Of a stretch of DNA of 64,000 bases, positions 46,095 through 55,175 are shown piece by piece. The stretch comes from Pseudomonas sp. RIT623 (GTDB lineage Bacteria > Pseudomonadota > Gammaproteobacteria > Pseudomonadales > Pseudomonadaceae), in assembly GCF_004519305.1 (NCBI RefSeq), contig NZ_SOZA01000001.1:335338-399337 (forward strand). Reading direction: 5' to 3'. The notes under the pieces are model-generated. The model was not told where the DNA came from, searched no databases, and worked only from the letters and a program-made list of their open reading frames with translations. The position numbers were made by a program, and so were the translations under genes. Position 1 is the stretch's first letter. Each line of letters starts with the position of its first letter.

Positions 46095-47168
46095 ATGCGC
46101 CCCGCCCGTGCCCTGATCGACCTCCAAGCCCTCCGACACAACTACCGCCTGGCCCGTGAGCTGACCGGCGCCAAGGCATTGGCCGTGGTCAAGGCCGATG
46201 CCTATGGCCATGGCGCGGTGCGGTGCGCCCTGGCCCTGGAAACCGAGGCCGACGGCTTTGCCGTGGCCTGCATCGAGGAGGCGCTGGAGCTGCGCGCGGC
46301 GGGCATCAAGGCACCAGTACTGTTGCTCGAAGGCTTCTTCGAGGCCAGCGAGCTGGCGCTGATCGCCGAGCATGACCTGTGGTGCGTGGTGCATTCGCCC
46401 TGGCAGCTCGAAGCGATTGAAAAGACGCAGGTGCACAAGCCGCTGACCTTCTGGCTGAAGCTGGACACCGGCATGCATCGGGTCGGTATTCACCCCAAGG
46501 ACTACCATGACGCCTACCAGCGTCTGCTGGCCAGCGGCAAGGTTTCGCGCATCGTGCTGATGAGCCACTTCGCCCGCGCCGATGAACTGGACGCCGCCGC
46601 CACCGAGGCGCAGGTCGCGGTGTTCGAGGCCGCTCGCCAGGGCCTGGCCGCCGAATGCAGCCTGCGCAACTCGCCGGCCGTGCTCGGCTGGCCGAGCATC
46701 AAGAGCGACTGGGTACGCCCGGGCATCATGCTCTACGGCGCCACCCCCTTCGAGGTGGCACAAGCCGAGGCTACCCGTCTGCAGCCGGTGATGACCCTGC
46801 AATCGCGGATCATCAGCGTGCGCGAACTGCCTGCCGGAGAGCCGGTTGGCTACGGCGCCAAGTTCATCAGCCCGCGCCCGACCCGGGTCGGCGTGGTTGC
46901 CATGGGCTATGCCGATGGCTACCCGCGCCAGGCACCGACTGGCACTCCGGTGGTGGTGGCCGGCAAGCGCGCCCAGCTGATCGGGCGGGTGTCGATGGAC
47001 ATGCTCTGCGTCGACCTCACCGAGGTGCCCGAGGCCACCGTCGGCAGCCCGGTCGAGCTGTGGGGCAAGCAAGTGTTGGCCAGCGACGTGGCGATGCAGG
47101 CGGGGACCATTCCGTACCAGATCTTCTGCAATCTCAAGCGCGTGCCACTGGACTATATCGGCGAATAA
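46095..47168 (+). CDS. dadX: catabolic alanine racemase
   Basis: A 357-residue PLP enzyme. The Schiff-base lysine is Lys33 in '[11 protein letters not shown]' and the second catalytic residue is Tyr253 in 'VGYGAKF'. It interconverts L- and D-alanine; placement after dadA and Lrp indicates the catabolic enzyme DadX rather than a separate biosynthetic Alr, though some databases call it alr. It is separated from dadA by 142 bases containing a type C repeat, so it could have its own promoter. Confidence 0.93.
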   Translation: MRPARALIDLQALRHNYRLARELTGAKALAVVKADAYGHGAVRCALALETEADGFAVACIEEALELRAAGIKAPVLLLEGFFEASELALIAEHDLWCVVHSPWQLEAIEKTQVHKPLTFWLKLDTGMHRVGIHPKDYHDAYQRLLASGKVSRIVLMSHFARADELDAAATEAQVAVFEAARQGLAAECSLRNSPAVLGWPSIKSDWVRPGIMLYGATPFEVAQAEATRLQPVMTLQSRIISVRELPAGEPVGYGAKFISPRPTRVGVVAMGYADGYPRQAPTGTPVVVAGKRAQLIGRVSMDMLCVDLTEVPEATVGSPVELWGKQVLASDVAMQAGTIPYQIFCNLKRVPLDYIGE

Positions 47169-47211
47169 GGCGCTGAAGCGGACAGGCTGCGGGGCTGTGT
47201 GTTGTAAATAC

Positions 47212-47238
47212 TGAACGGCATTGCCATCATATCGTTCA
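47212..47238 (+). promoter_or_regulatory. inverted repeat, candidate operator of the XRE-cupin gene
   Basis: TGAACG (47212-47217) and CGTTCA (47233-47238) flank 15 bases, 39 bases ahead of the TTG start of the regulator gene. The spacing of about two helical turns between arm centres suits a dimeric helix-turn-helix protein. Confidence 0.4.
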
Positions 47239-47276
47239 CACTTCCCCCACCTCGACCGTTTCAGGAGGCTCCCGCT

Positions 47277-47825
47277 TTGGACGTCGGTGAACGACTGCAA
47301 GCCATCCGCAAGCTCAAGGGCCTGTCCCAGCGCGAACTCGCCAAGCGCGCGGGGGTGACCAACAGCACCATCTCGATGATCGAGAAGAACAGCGTGAGCC
47401 CGTCGATCAGCTCCCTGCGCAAGGTGCTCAGCGGCATCCCCATGTCCATGGTCGAGTTCTTCTCGGTGGAGCTGGCGCCGGAAAGCCCGACTCAGATCGT
47501 CTACAAGGCCCATGAGCTGATCGACATCTCCGACGGTGCGGTGACCATGAAGCTGGTCGGCAAGTCGCACCCCAACCGCGCCATCGCGTTCCTCACCGAG
47601 GTCTACCCGCCGGGCGCCGATACCGGTGCAGAAATGCTCACCCATGATGGCGAAGAGACCGGCATCCTCCTCGAGGGCCGCCTGGAGCTGGTGGTCGGCA
47701 CCGAGATCTTCATTCTCGAAGCCGGCGACAGCTACTACTTCGAAAGCACCCGCCCGCACCGTTTCCGCAATCCGTTCGCCGAGCCGGCCCGGCTGATCAG
47801 CGCCGCCACCCCGTCGAACTTTTGA
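47277..47825 (+). CDS. XRE-cupin transcriptional regulator, PuuR-like
   Basis: A 182-residue regulator. An N-terminal XRE helix-turn-helix (about residues 5-60, 'RLQAIRKLKGLSQRELAKRAGV', 'SMIEKNSVSPSISSL') is joined to a C-terminal cupin (about 105-180, 'MLTHDGEETGILLEGRLELVV', 'LEAGDSYYFESTRPHRF'). This architecture and sequence match PuuR, the repressor of putrescine utilisation genes. The start codon is TTG at 47277, 8 bases after AGGAGG. It follows the dad genes but probably controls polyamine genes in trans. Confidence 0.88.
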   Translation: MDVGERLQAIRKLKGLSQRELAKRAGVTNSTISMIEKNSVSPSISSLRKVLSGIPMSMVEFFSVELAPESPTQIVYKAHELIDISDGAVTMKLVGKSHPNRAIAFLTEVYPPGADTGAEMLTHDGEETGILLEGRLELVVGTEIFILEAGDSYYFESTRPHRFRNPFAEPARLISAATPSNF

Positions 47826-47961
47826 TCCAGCGCAGTGCATTGATTCGCCAATACCCTTTCCCTGAGTGTGGTCGTTTCACGCCTTCTGGGTTCCCGCTAT
47901 ACTTTTCAACGCTCGCAATTCCGTGGCCGCGGGCGTGATTAGCCACCATGAGGGTGTTCGC

Positions 47962-48384
47962 GTGAACCAAATCAAGAAGATGCTGGCCGTACCAGCAGCT
48001 GTATTCGCCCTTTGGGCAATGAGCGCAACCGCTGCAACCAACGACGACATCGCCAAGCGGCTAGAGCCGGTGGGCCAGGTGTGCGTGCAGGGCCAGGAAT
48101 GCAAGGGCATGGAAGTGGCCGCCACTGCCGGCGGCGGCGCGGCCAAGACGCCGGACGAAATTATCGCCAAGCATTGCAATGCCTGCCATGGCACCGGCCT
48201 GCTGAACGCGCCCAAGATTGGCGACACCGCCGCCTGGAAAGAGCGCGCCGACCACCAGGGCGGCCTCGACGGCATCCTGGCCAAGGCCATCACCGGGATC
48301 AACGCCATGCCACCGAAGGGCACCTGCGCGGACTGCTCGGATGATGACCTGAAGGGTGCGATCAAGAAGATGTCCGGGCTGTGA
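47962..48384 (+). CDS. periplasmic cytochrome c5
   Basis: A 140-residue class I cytochrome c5-type protein. It has a signal peptide (about residues 1-24), the haem motif CNACH (72-76), the axial Met116 in 'INAMPPKG', and the C-terminal Cys122/Cys125 pair typical of c5 cytochromes. It transfers electrons in the periplasm. The start codon is taken as GTG at 47962 because GAGGG precedes it and the signal peptide follows; an ATG 18 bases later is an alternative. It ends in a strong terminator. Confidence 0.92.
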   Translation: MNQIKKMLAVPAAVFALWAMSATAATNDDIAKRLEPVGQVCVQGQECKGMEVAATAGGGAAKTPDEIIAKHCNACHGTGLLNAPKIGDTAAWKERADHQGGLDGILAKAITGINAMPPKGTCADCSDDDLKGAIKKMSGL

Positions 48385-48402
48385 GCCTGATCTGATTCGC
48401 GT

Positions 48403-48430
48403 AAAGCCCGCCATTGTTGGCGGGCTTTTG
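48403..48430 (+). terminator. rho-independent terminator of the cytochrome c5 gene
   Basis: Perfect 10-bp stem AAAGCCCGCC / GGCGGGCTTT with an ATTGTT loop, then TGTTTTTTT, 18 bases after the stop. Confidence 0.92.
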
Positions 48431-48534
48431 TTTTTTTCGGGCTCAGATGGCCCAGCGATAGGCCCGGAACAGGCAACCAACCCGCTGCGACTTGTGTCCA
48501 ACCCCTGAACCCACGGATGACTCAGGAGGCCCAG

Positions 48535-50394
48535 ATGTATCGCTGCTCCATCGACCAGGCTGTCGAACAGGCCCTGGCCAGGCTGCCCAGTCATATTCAC
48601 ATGGGCCTGCCGCTTGGCCTGGGCAAACCCAACGCCTTCGTCAACGCGCTGTATGCCCGCATCCGCGAGTTGCCTGAGCGTCGTCTGACCATCTATACCG
48701 CCCTGTCCCTCGGCCGCCCACCGTTGGGCGATGGCTTGCAACGGCGTTTCCTTGAGCCTTTCGTCGAGCGTGTATTCGCCGACTATGAGGAGCTCGCCTA
48801 CCTGGCCGATCTGCGTGGCGACAAGCTCCCGCCAAACATCCGCGTCGAGCAGTTCTTCATGCAACCCGGTAGCCTGCTGCACAGCGACGCGGCCCAGCAG
48901 GACTACGTCAGCAGCAACTACAGCCACGCCGCACGGGATATCAACGCCAAGGGGCTGAACCTGATCGCGCAGCTGGTGGCGGCCACGCCCGAGCGGCGCG
49001 ATCACCTGAGCCTGTCTTGCAACCCCGACATCACCCTCGACCTGCTGCCGATGATCGCCCGGCGCCGCGCTGAGGGCGAGACCATCCTGGTGCTTGGCCA
49101 GATCCATGACCAACTGCCCTACATGCCAGGGGACGCGGAGCTGGGCCTGGATCAGTTCGACCTGCTGATCGACCTGCCCGAAAGTCGCCGGTTGTTCTCC
49201 ACGCCAAACATGCCGGTGAATACCCAGGACCATTGCATCGGCCTGCATGCCAGCACCCTGGTGCGCGACGGCGGCACGCTGCAGATTGGCATCGGCGCCA
49301 TGGGCGATGCGGTGGCGGCGGCGCTGCTGGCACGCCAGGGCGACAACGAAGGCTATCGTGCGCTGCTCGATGAGCTGGATGTCGGCCCATGGCAGGCACT
49401 GATCGAGCGGGAAGGGGGGCTGGATACCTTCGCCCAGGGGCTGTATGGCTGCAGCGAAATGTTCGTCAACGGGTTGCTTGCCCTGGCCGAAGCCGGTGTG
49501 GTGCGCCGCCCGGCCGACGAGCACGGCGTGCTGGTGCATGGCGGCTTCTTCCTTGGCCCACGGGCGTTCTACCAGCGTCTGCGCGAGATGCCGCTGGAGC
49601 AGCGCGCACGCTTCGCCATGACCGCCATCAGCTACATCAACGAGCTGTACGGCCAGGAAGAGCGCAAGCGCCGTCAGCGCCGGGATGCGCGCTTCATCAA
49701 TACGGTATTCGGCATGACCTTGCTGGGTGCTGGTGTCGCCGACCAGCTCGAAGATGGCCGGGTGCTCAGCGGCGTGGGCGGGCAGTACAACTTCGTGGCT
49801 CAGGGGCACGCGCTCGAGGGCGGTCGCTCGATCCTGTTGTTGCGTAGCTGGCGCGAGGCCGGGGGCGAGGTGACCTCCAACCTTTACTGGACCTACGGCC
49901 ACTGCACCATACCCCGGCACTTGCGAGATATCGTGATCACCGAATACGGCATCGCCGACCTGCGCGGGCAGACCGACAGCGAGGTGATTGCGCGGTTGCT
50001 GGCGATCAGTGACTCTCGTTTTCAGCGCGAGCTGATGGAGCGAGCCAAGGCGGCGGGCAAGCTGGCCAAGGACTTCATGCTGGATGAGCGCTATACCGAC
50101 AACACTCCCGAGCGCCTGGAGGCAACCCGCGCGCGGCATGCGCGATTGTTCCCGGAATATCCGTTGGGCAGCGATTTCACGGCCGAGGAGCGTGACTTGT
50201 TGCGGGCGCTGAATTGGCTCAAGAGCAAGTTCAAGCTCAGCGAGGCGCTGGAGTTGGGCAAGGCGGCGCTGGAGGCACCGGCGCCCGAGGCCTATGCGGC
50301 GCAGTTGGCGCGCATGGGGCTTGTGCAGCCGCAGGGGCTGAAGGAGGAGCTATACCAGCGGTTGCTGCTGGCAGGGTTGGCGGCAACCCGGTGA
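48535..50394 (+). CDS. acetyl-CoA hydrolase/transferase-family protein, long form
   Basis: A 619-residue protein of the AcetylCoA hydrolase/transferase superfamily. It carries the C-terminal domain signatures 'GVGGQYNFVAQGHALEGGRS' (in part) and 'IVITEYGIADLRGQTDSE', shared with CoA transferases such as Cat1 and AarC. At over 600 residues it is longer than the roughly 500-residue enzyme encoded at 55176, mainly by extra sequence in the middle and C-terminus. ATG at 48535 is 6 bases after AGGAGG, preferred over an ATG 18 bases upstream without a ribosome site. The reaction and CoA ester are unknown. Confidence 0.85.
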   Translation: MYRCSIDQAVEQALARLPSHIHMGLPLGLGKPNAFVNALYARIRELPERRLTIYTALSLGRPPLGDGLQRRFLEPFVERVFADYEELAYLADLRGDKLPPNIRVEQFFMQPGSLLHSDAAQQDYVSSNYSHAARDINAKGLNLIAQLVAATPERRDHLSLSCNPDITLDLLPMIARRRAEGETILVLGQIHDQLPYMPGDAELGLDQFDLLIDLPESRRLFSTPNMPVNTQDHCIGLHASTLVRDGGTLQIGIGAMGDAVAAALLARQGDNEGYRALLDELDVGPWQALIEREGGLDTFAQGLYGCSEMFVNGLLALAEAGVVRRPADEHGVLVHGGFFLGPRAFYQRLREMPLEQRARFAMTAISYINELYGQEERKRRQRRDARFINTVFGMTLLGAGVADQLEDGRVLSGVGGQYNFVAQGHALEGGRSILLLRSWREAGGEVTSNLYWTYGHCTIPRHLRDIVITEYGIADLRGQTDSEVIARLLAISDSRFQRELMERAKAAGKLAKDFMLDERYTDNTPERLEATRARHARLFPEYPLGSDFTAEERDLLRALNWLKSKFKLSEALELGKAALEAPAPEAYAAQLARMGLVQPQGLKEELYQRLLLAGLAATR

Positions 50395-50398
50395 TTGC

Positions 50399-50481
50399 CG
50401 GGGCTGCTGCGCAGCCCATCGCCAGCAAGGCTGGCTCCTACGCGGGAATGCGATCACCTGTAGGAGCCGGCTTGCCGGCGA
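50399..50481. repeat. mixed REPIN (left arm A', right arm A)
   Basis: Left arm TCGCCAGCAAGGCTGGCTCC, right arm TAGGAGCCGGCTTGCCGGCG, preceded by a GGGGCTGCTGCGCAGCCC hairpin. The two arms are from different REP chemotypes. It lies between the convergent CoA-hydrolase-like gene and xpt. Confidence 0.85.
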
Positions 50482-50501
50482 AGTGGCCGGAGCAGGCGAC
50501 A

Positions 50502-51077
<576 letters not shown>

Positions 51078-51138
51078 TTATTCCTCGATGTAGCAAAGGT
51101 GGCCGCTAGAAGCGGCAAAGTTAAAGAGTAATGGTTGA

Positions 51139-53148
51139 TCAGCGTTTGAGCATGGCCCGGATATCGGCCAGCGCGTTGTTGCCGCGCGCGGCTTTGACTT
51201 CCACGGGCGCATCGTCCAGGCCTTCCCAGGCCAGGTCGTCCGGCGGCAGTTCGTCGAGGAACCGGCTCGGCGTGCAGTCGATGATTTCGCCGTACTGCTT
51301 GCGCTTGGCGGCATAGGTGAAAGCCAGGGTCTGGCGCGCGCGGGTGATGCCCACGTAGGCCAGGCGGCGTTCTTCCTCGATGGTGTCGGCCTCGATGCTC
51401 GAGCGGTGGGGGAGGATCTCCTCCTCCATGCCCATGATGAACACGTAAGGGAACTCCAGGCCCTTGGAGGCGTGCAGGGTCATCATCTGCACGCCCTCGG
51501 CGTTCTCTTCCTCTTCCTGCTGGCGCTCGAGCATGTCGCGCAGCACCAGCTTGCCGATGGCGTCCTCGATGGTCATGTCACCCTCTTCGTCCTTCTCGAG
51601 GGTGTTCTTCAGTGCTTCGACCAGGAACCAGACGTTGCTGATGCGAAACTCCGCGGCCTTGTCGCTGGCGGTCTGCTGGCGGATCCAGTTCTCGTAGTCG
51701 ATGTCGCGGATCATCTCGTGCAGCGCGGCGATCGGATCGTCCAGGGCGACTTTGTGGCGGACCCCGTCGAGCCAGTGCTTGAAGCGCTGCAGGCGCTCGG
51801 TGTAACGGGCGTCCAGGTGCTCGCCCAGGCCCAGCTCCTCGCTGGCGGCGTACATCGAGATGCCGCGTTCGGTGGAATAGTTGCCGAGCTTTTCCAGGGT
51901 GGTCGAGCCGATCTCGCGGCGCGGCACGTTGATGACGCGCAGGTAGGCGTTGTCGTCGTCCGGGTTCACCAGCAGGCGCAGGTAGGCCATCAGGTCCTTG
52001 ACCTCCTGGCGGCCGAAGAAGCTGTTGCCGCCCGAAAGGCGATACGGCACCTGGTGGTGCTGCAGCTTAAGTTCGATCAGCTTGGCCTGGTAGTTGCCGC
52101 GGTAAAGGATGGCGAAGTCGCTGTATGGGCGGTTGGTGCGCAAGTGCAGGGTGAGGATCTCCATGGCCACGCGTTCGGCCTCGGCTTCCTCGTTCTTGCA
52201 GCGGATCACGCGGATCTCGTCGCCCACGCCCATCTCGCTCCACAGTTGTTTCTCGAACTCGTGGGGGTTGTTGGCGATCAGCACGTTGGCGCAGCGCAGG
52301 ATGCGGCTGGTGGAGCGGTAGTTCTGCTCGAGCATCACCACTTTCAGGGAGGGGTAGTCCTCCTTGAGCAGCATCAGGTTTTCCGGGCGCGCGCCACGCC
52401 AGGCGTAGATCGACTGGTCGTCGTCGCCGACCACGGTGAACTGGTTGCGCATACCGATCAGCATCTTTACCAGCAGGTACTGGCTGGCGTTGGTGTCCTG
52501 GTATTCGTCCACCAGCAGGTAGCGCACGCGGTTCTGCCAGCGCTCGAGCACGTCGGGGTGTTCCTGGAACAGCTTGACCGGTTGCAGGATCAGGTCGTCG
52601 AAGTCCACCGCGTTGAACGCCTTGAGCGTGCGCTGGTAGTGGGTGTAGACGATGGCCGCGGTCTGCTCGCGCGGGTTGCGCGCCTTTTCCAGGGCCTCGG
52701 GTGGCAGGATCAGGTCGTTCTTCCAGGCACCGATCATGTTCTTGATCTCGTCGATGCCGTCGTCGCCGGAATATTCCTTCTGCATGATGTCCGACAGCAA
52801 CGCCTTGATGTCGGACTCATCGAAGATCGAGAACCCCGGCTTGTAGCCCAGGCGCTCGTGCTCCTTGCGGATGATGTTCAGGCCCAGGTTGTGGAAGGTA
52901 CACACGGTCAGGCCCCGGCCTTCCCCCGGACGCAGCAGGGTGCCGACCCGCTCCTTCATCTCGCGCGCGGCCTTGTTGGTGAAGGTCATGGCGACGATGT
53001 ACTGGGCGCGGATGCCGCAGTTCTGGATAAGGTGGGCAATCTTGCGCGTGATTACGCTGGTCTTGCCGGAGCCTGCACCGGCGAGCACCAAAAGAGGGCC
53101 GCCGACGTAGTCACGGGCTTCCTGTTGCCGGGGATTGAGTCGGGACAT
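51139..53148 (-). CDS. rep: ATP-dependent DNA helicase Rep
   Basis: A 669-residue superfamily 1A 3'-5' helicase. Walker A is 'LAGAGSGKTSV' (about residues 22-32), motif II 'LLVDEYQDTN', and the C-terminal motifs 'MTLHASKGLEFPYVF' and 'AYVGITRARQTL' are all intact. Rep helps forks pass protein roadblocks. Length is standard. It is divergent from the EAL-domain gene and followed by xpt. Confidence 0.96.
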   Translation of the reverse strand: MSRLNPRQQEARDYVGGPLLVLAGAGSGKTSVITRKIAHLIQNCGIRAQYIVAMTFTNKAAREMKERVGTLLRPGEGRGLTVCTFHNLGLNIIRKEHERLGYKPGFSIFDESDIKALLSDIMQKEYSGDDGIDEIKNMIGAWKNDLILPPEALEKARNPREQTAAIVYTHYQRTLKAFNAVDFDDLILQPVKLFQEHPDVLERWQNRVRYLLVDEYQDTNASQYLLVKMLIGMRNQFTVVGDDDQSIYAWRGARPENLMLLKEDYPSLKVVMLEQNYRSTSRILRCANVLIANNPHEFEKQLWSEMGVGDEIRVIRCKNEEAEAERVAMEILTLHLRTNRPYSDFAILYRGNYQAKLIELKLQHHQVPYRLSGGNSFFGRQEVKDLMAYLRLLVNPDDDNAYLRVINVPRREIGSTTLEKLGNYSTERGISMYAASEELGLGEHLDARYTERLQRFKHWLDGVRHKVALDDPIAALHEMIRDIDYENWIRQQTASDKAAEFRISNVWFLVEALKNTLEKDEEGDMTIEDAIGKLVLRDMLERQQEEEENAEGVQMMTLHASKGLEFPYVFIMGMEEEILPHRSSIEADTIEEERRLAYVGITRARQTLAFTYAAKRKQYGEIIDCTPSRFLDELPPDDLAWEGLDDAPVEVKAARGNNALADIRAMLKR

Positions 53149-53327
53149 GCTAGAAACCGGGGGTCACCAGAAAATAGCCGCGCATTCTAGCAGGCATGGG
53201 GCCTTTAATGCGCGACCGTCTGACAGTGTGATGCAGGGCGCGAATCGGATTTGCCGCTTCTGCTACTTTCGCGCAGGATGCACGTCAAATTGCGTCGGGA
53301 TGGCGGCCATGGACAGGCAATGATTAA

Positions 53328-53348
53328 AAGTGAAAATCATTTCCACTT
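53328..53348 (+). promoter_or_regulatory. Fur-box-like inverted repeat ahead of the EAL gene
   Basis: AAGTGAAAATCATTTCCACTT is an almost perfect palindrome (one mismatched pair). Its core TGAAAATCATTTCCA matches the 7-1-7 Fur consensus TGATAATNATTATCA at 11 of 14 informative positions. It lies 56 bases ahead of the TTG start of the EAL-domain gene. Confidence 0.5.
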
Positions 53349-53404
53349 ATTCGGGTAGGATGGCCCGCGCTCGTCGTTTCACCGCCCTCGTCTAAGGAGC
53401 CCGC

Positions 53405-55072
53405 TTGTCCACGCCTGTCGAACCCCTGCGTTTGCTGCTGTTGGCCGATGAGCCGGAATGGGCCGTGCAGTTGCGCGAGTGCCTGCAGCCGCTGGACGGC
53501 AGCGTCGTGCTGCTGACCGCGCCGAACTGGGCGGCGGTGGACAGCCTGTTCGCCCATGACCGCCAGGCGGTGGTGCTGGCTACCCCGGCCCTGCAGCCGG
53601 CTCCGGGGCGCTGCGAGCTACCGACCATCCTGCTGCTGGAGCAGGAGCCGGCCAGCGCACCAGTGGGCGTGAGCGACTGGCTGGTGCTGGCGCAACTGAG
53701 CACCGATACCCTGCGCCGTTCCTTGCGCCATGTCCGCGAGCGCGGTGTGCTGGTCGCCACCTTGCAGCGCTTGGCCGAGCAGGATCCGTTGACCGGCATC
53801 GCCAACCGCCAGGGCTTCCAGGCACTGCTCACCGCGCGCCTGGCCGAGAACGATGGCCGTGGCCTGGCGCTGGGTCATCTGGACCTCGACAATTTTCGCC
53901 ACGTCAACGATGCGCTCGGCCATCAGGGCGGCGACCGCTTGATCCTGCAGGTGGTCGCCCGCCTGAAGAAGCAGCTGGAAGCCGGCGACCAGTTGGCGCG
54001 CCTGGGCAGCGACGAGTTCGCCCTGCTGATCGATACCCGCCGCGACGCCAGCCGCGCCGAGTGGATGGCCGAGCGGATCATCGAGGCACTGACCGAACCC
54101 TATTGGATCGACGGCGAGAGCCTGCTGCTCGGCTGCAGCCTGGGCATCGCCCATGCCCGCGCCCAGGCTGGCGCCGACCCCTTGATGTGGCATGCGCACA
54201 TCGCCATGCGCCAGGCCAAGGGCAGCCAAGGCTGCACCTTCCACGTGTTCAACGAACGGATCAACCGCAATGCCCGCAGCCTCGCCGACCTGGAGAGCGA
54301 GCTGCGCCGCGCCCTGCGCCGTGACGAACTGGAGCTGCACTATCAGCCACGGCTGAACCTGGCCGATGGGTGCATCGTCGGCCTCGAGGCCCTGGTGCGC
54401 TGGAACCATCCCGAGCGCGGCCTGTTGCCGCCCGCCGAGTTCGTGCCGCTGGCCGAGCAGAGCGGGTTGATCGTGCCGCTGGGCTACTGGGTCATCTCCC
54501 GCGCGCTGAGCGATATGCAGGCCCTGCGCGAGCATGGCCTGGCGCCGTTGCACATGGCGGTGAACCTGAGCTTCCGCCAGTTCCAGGACAGCCAGCTGTT
54601 GGCGACCCTGAGCCGGCTGATCGTCGAGCATGGCGTGGACGCGCGCTGGCTGGAGTTCGAATTGACCGAAACGGCGGTGATGCGCCGTAACGAACTGGTG
54701 CGCCAGACCATGGATGCCCTGGGCCGCCTGGGTGTGCGTTTTTCGCTGGATGACTTCGGCACCGGGTTCTCTTCGTTCGTGCACCTGAACAGCTTGCCGA
54801 TCACCTTGCTCAAGGTCGATCGCAGCTTTGTCGGCGGCATGGAGCAGCGCGAGGAAAACGCCAAGCTGGTGCACGCCATGATCAACCTGGCGCACAACCT
54901 CAACCTGGAGGTGGTTGCCGAAGGGGTGGAGAGTGAAGCGCAGCTGGCGTTGCTGCGGGCGTTTGGCTGCGACCAGGTGCAGGGCTTCCTGGTGAGCCGG
55001 CCGTTGCCGGTGGGGGAGTTGATCGAGTACCTGTTGCAGGTACCGAGCCCGAGCCTGGTGCAGACCCAGTAA
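53405..55072 (+). CDS. GGDEF/EAL-domain c-di-GMP protein with degenerate GGDEF
   Basis: A 555-residue protein. Residues about 1-120 resemble a response-regulator-like fold lacking the phospho-acceptor Asp ('AVVLATPAL' where Asp is expected). A GGDEF domain follows (about 125-285) with GSDEF at 201-205 instead of GGDEF. The EAL domain (about 295-545) keeps Glu328 in 'GLEALVRWNHP' and 'DDFGTGFSSFVHL' (Asp449-Asp450). The features predict a c-di-GMP phosphodiesterase. Location next to rep and xpt resembles P. aeruginosa PA5295 (ProE), an exopolysaccharide-linked phosphodiesterase; that link is from memory of gene order. The start codon is TTG, with AAGGAG ahead. Confidence 0.88.
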   Translation: MSTPVEPLRLLLLADEPEWAVQLRECLQPLDGSVVLLTAPNWAAVDSLFAHDRQAVVLATPALQPAPGRCELPTILLLEQEPASAPVGVSDWLVLAQLSTDTLRRSLRHVRERGVLVATLQRLAEQDPLTGIANRQGFQALLTARLAENDGRGLALGHLDLDNFRHVNDALGHQGGDRLILQVVARLKKQLEAGDQLARLGSDEFALLIDTRRDASRAEWMAERIIEALTEPYWIDGESLLLGCSLGIAHARAQAGADPLMWHAHIAMRQAKGSQGCTFHVFNERINRNARSLADLESELRRALRRDELELHYQPRLNLADGCIVGLEALVRWNHPERGLLPPAEFVPLAEQSGLIVPLGYWVISRALSDMQALREHGLAPLHMAVNLSFRQFQDSQLLATLSRLIVEHGVDARWLEFELTETAVMRRNELVRQTMDALGRLGVRFSLDDFGTGFSSFVHLNSLPITLLKVDRSFVGGMEQREENAKLVHAMINLAHNLNLEVVAEGVESEAQLALLRAFGCDQVQGFLVSRPLPVGELIEYLLQVPSPSLVQTQ

Positions 55073-55098
55073 ACGCCAAGGTGATCCCGTGCCGCCTG

Positions 55099-55170
55099 GT
55101 TCGCCAGCAAGGCTGGCTCCTACAGCTTGAGGCAGGTCTCAAGCTGTAGGAGCCAGCCTTGCTGGCGAAC
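55099..55170. repeat. perfect 33-bp REPIN palindrome, type A'
   Basis: Arms of 33 bases match without a mismatch (beginning GTTCGCCAGCAAGGCTGGC and ending in its complement), with a 6-base GCAGGT loop. It separates the convergent EAL gene and CoA-transferase gene and can form a strong cruciform or mRNA hairpin. Confidence 0.92.
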
Positions 55171-55175
55171 TGGTT

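Noticed and set aside
48061..50139. Long open frame opposite the CoA-hydrolase-like gene
   Set aside because: A compositional shadow of a high-GC gene; it crosses the cytochrome c5 gene and its terminator, which a real gene would not.
51406..53190. Long open frame opposite rep
   Set aside because: No domain and a Val/Leu/Gly/His-rich composition typical of antisense frames in GC-rich DNA.
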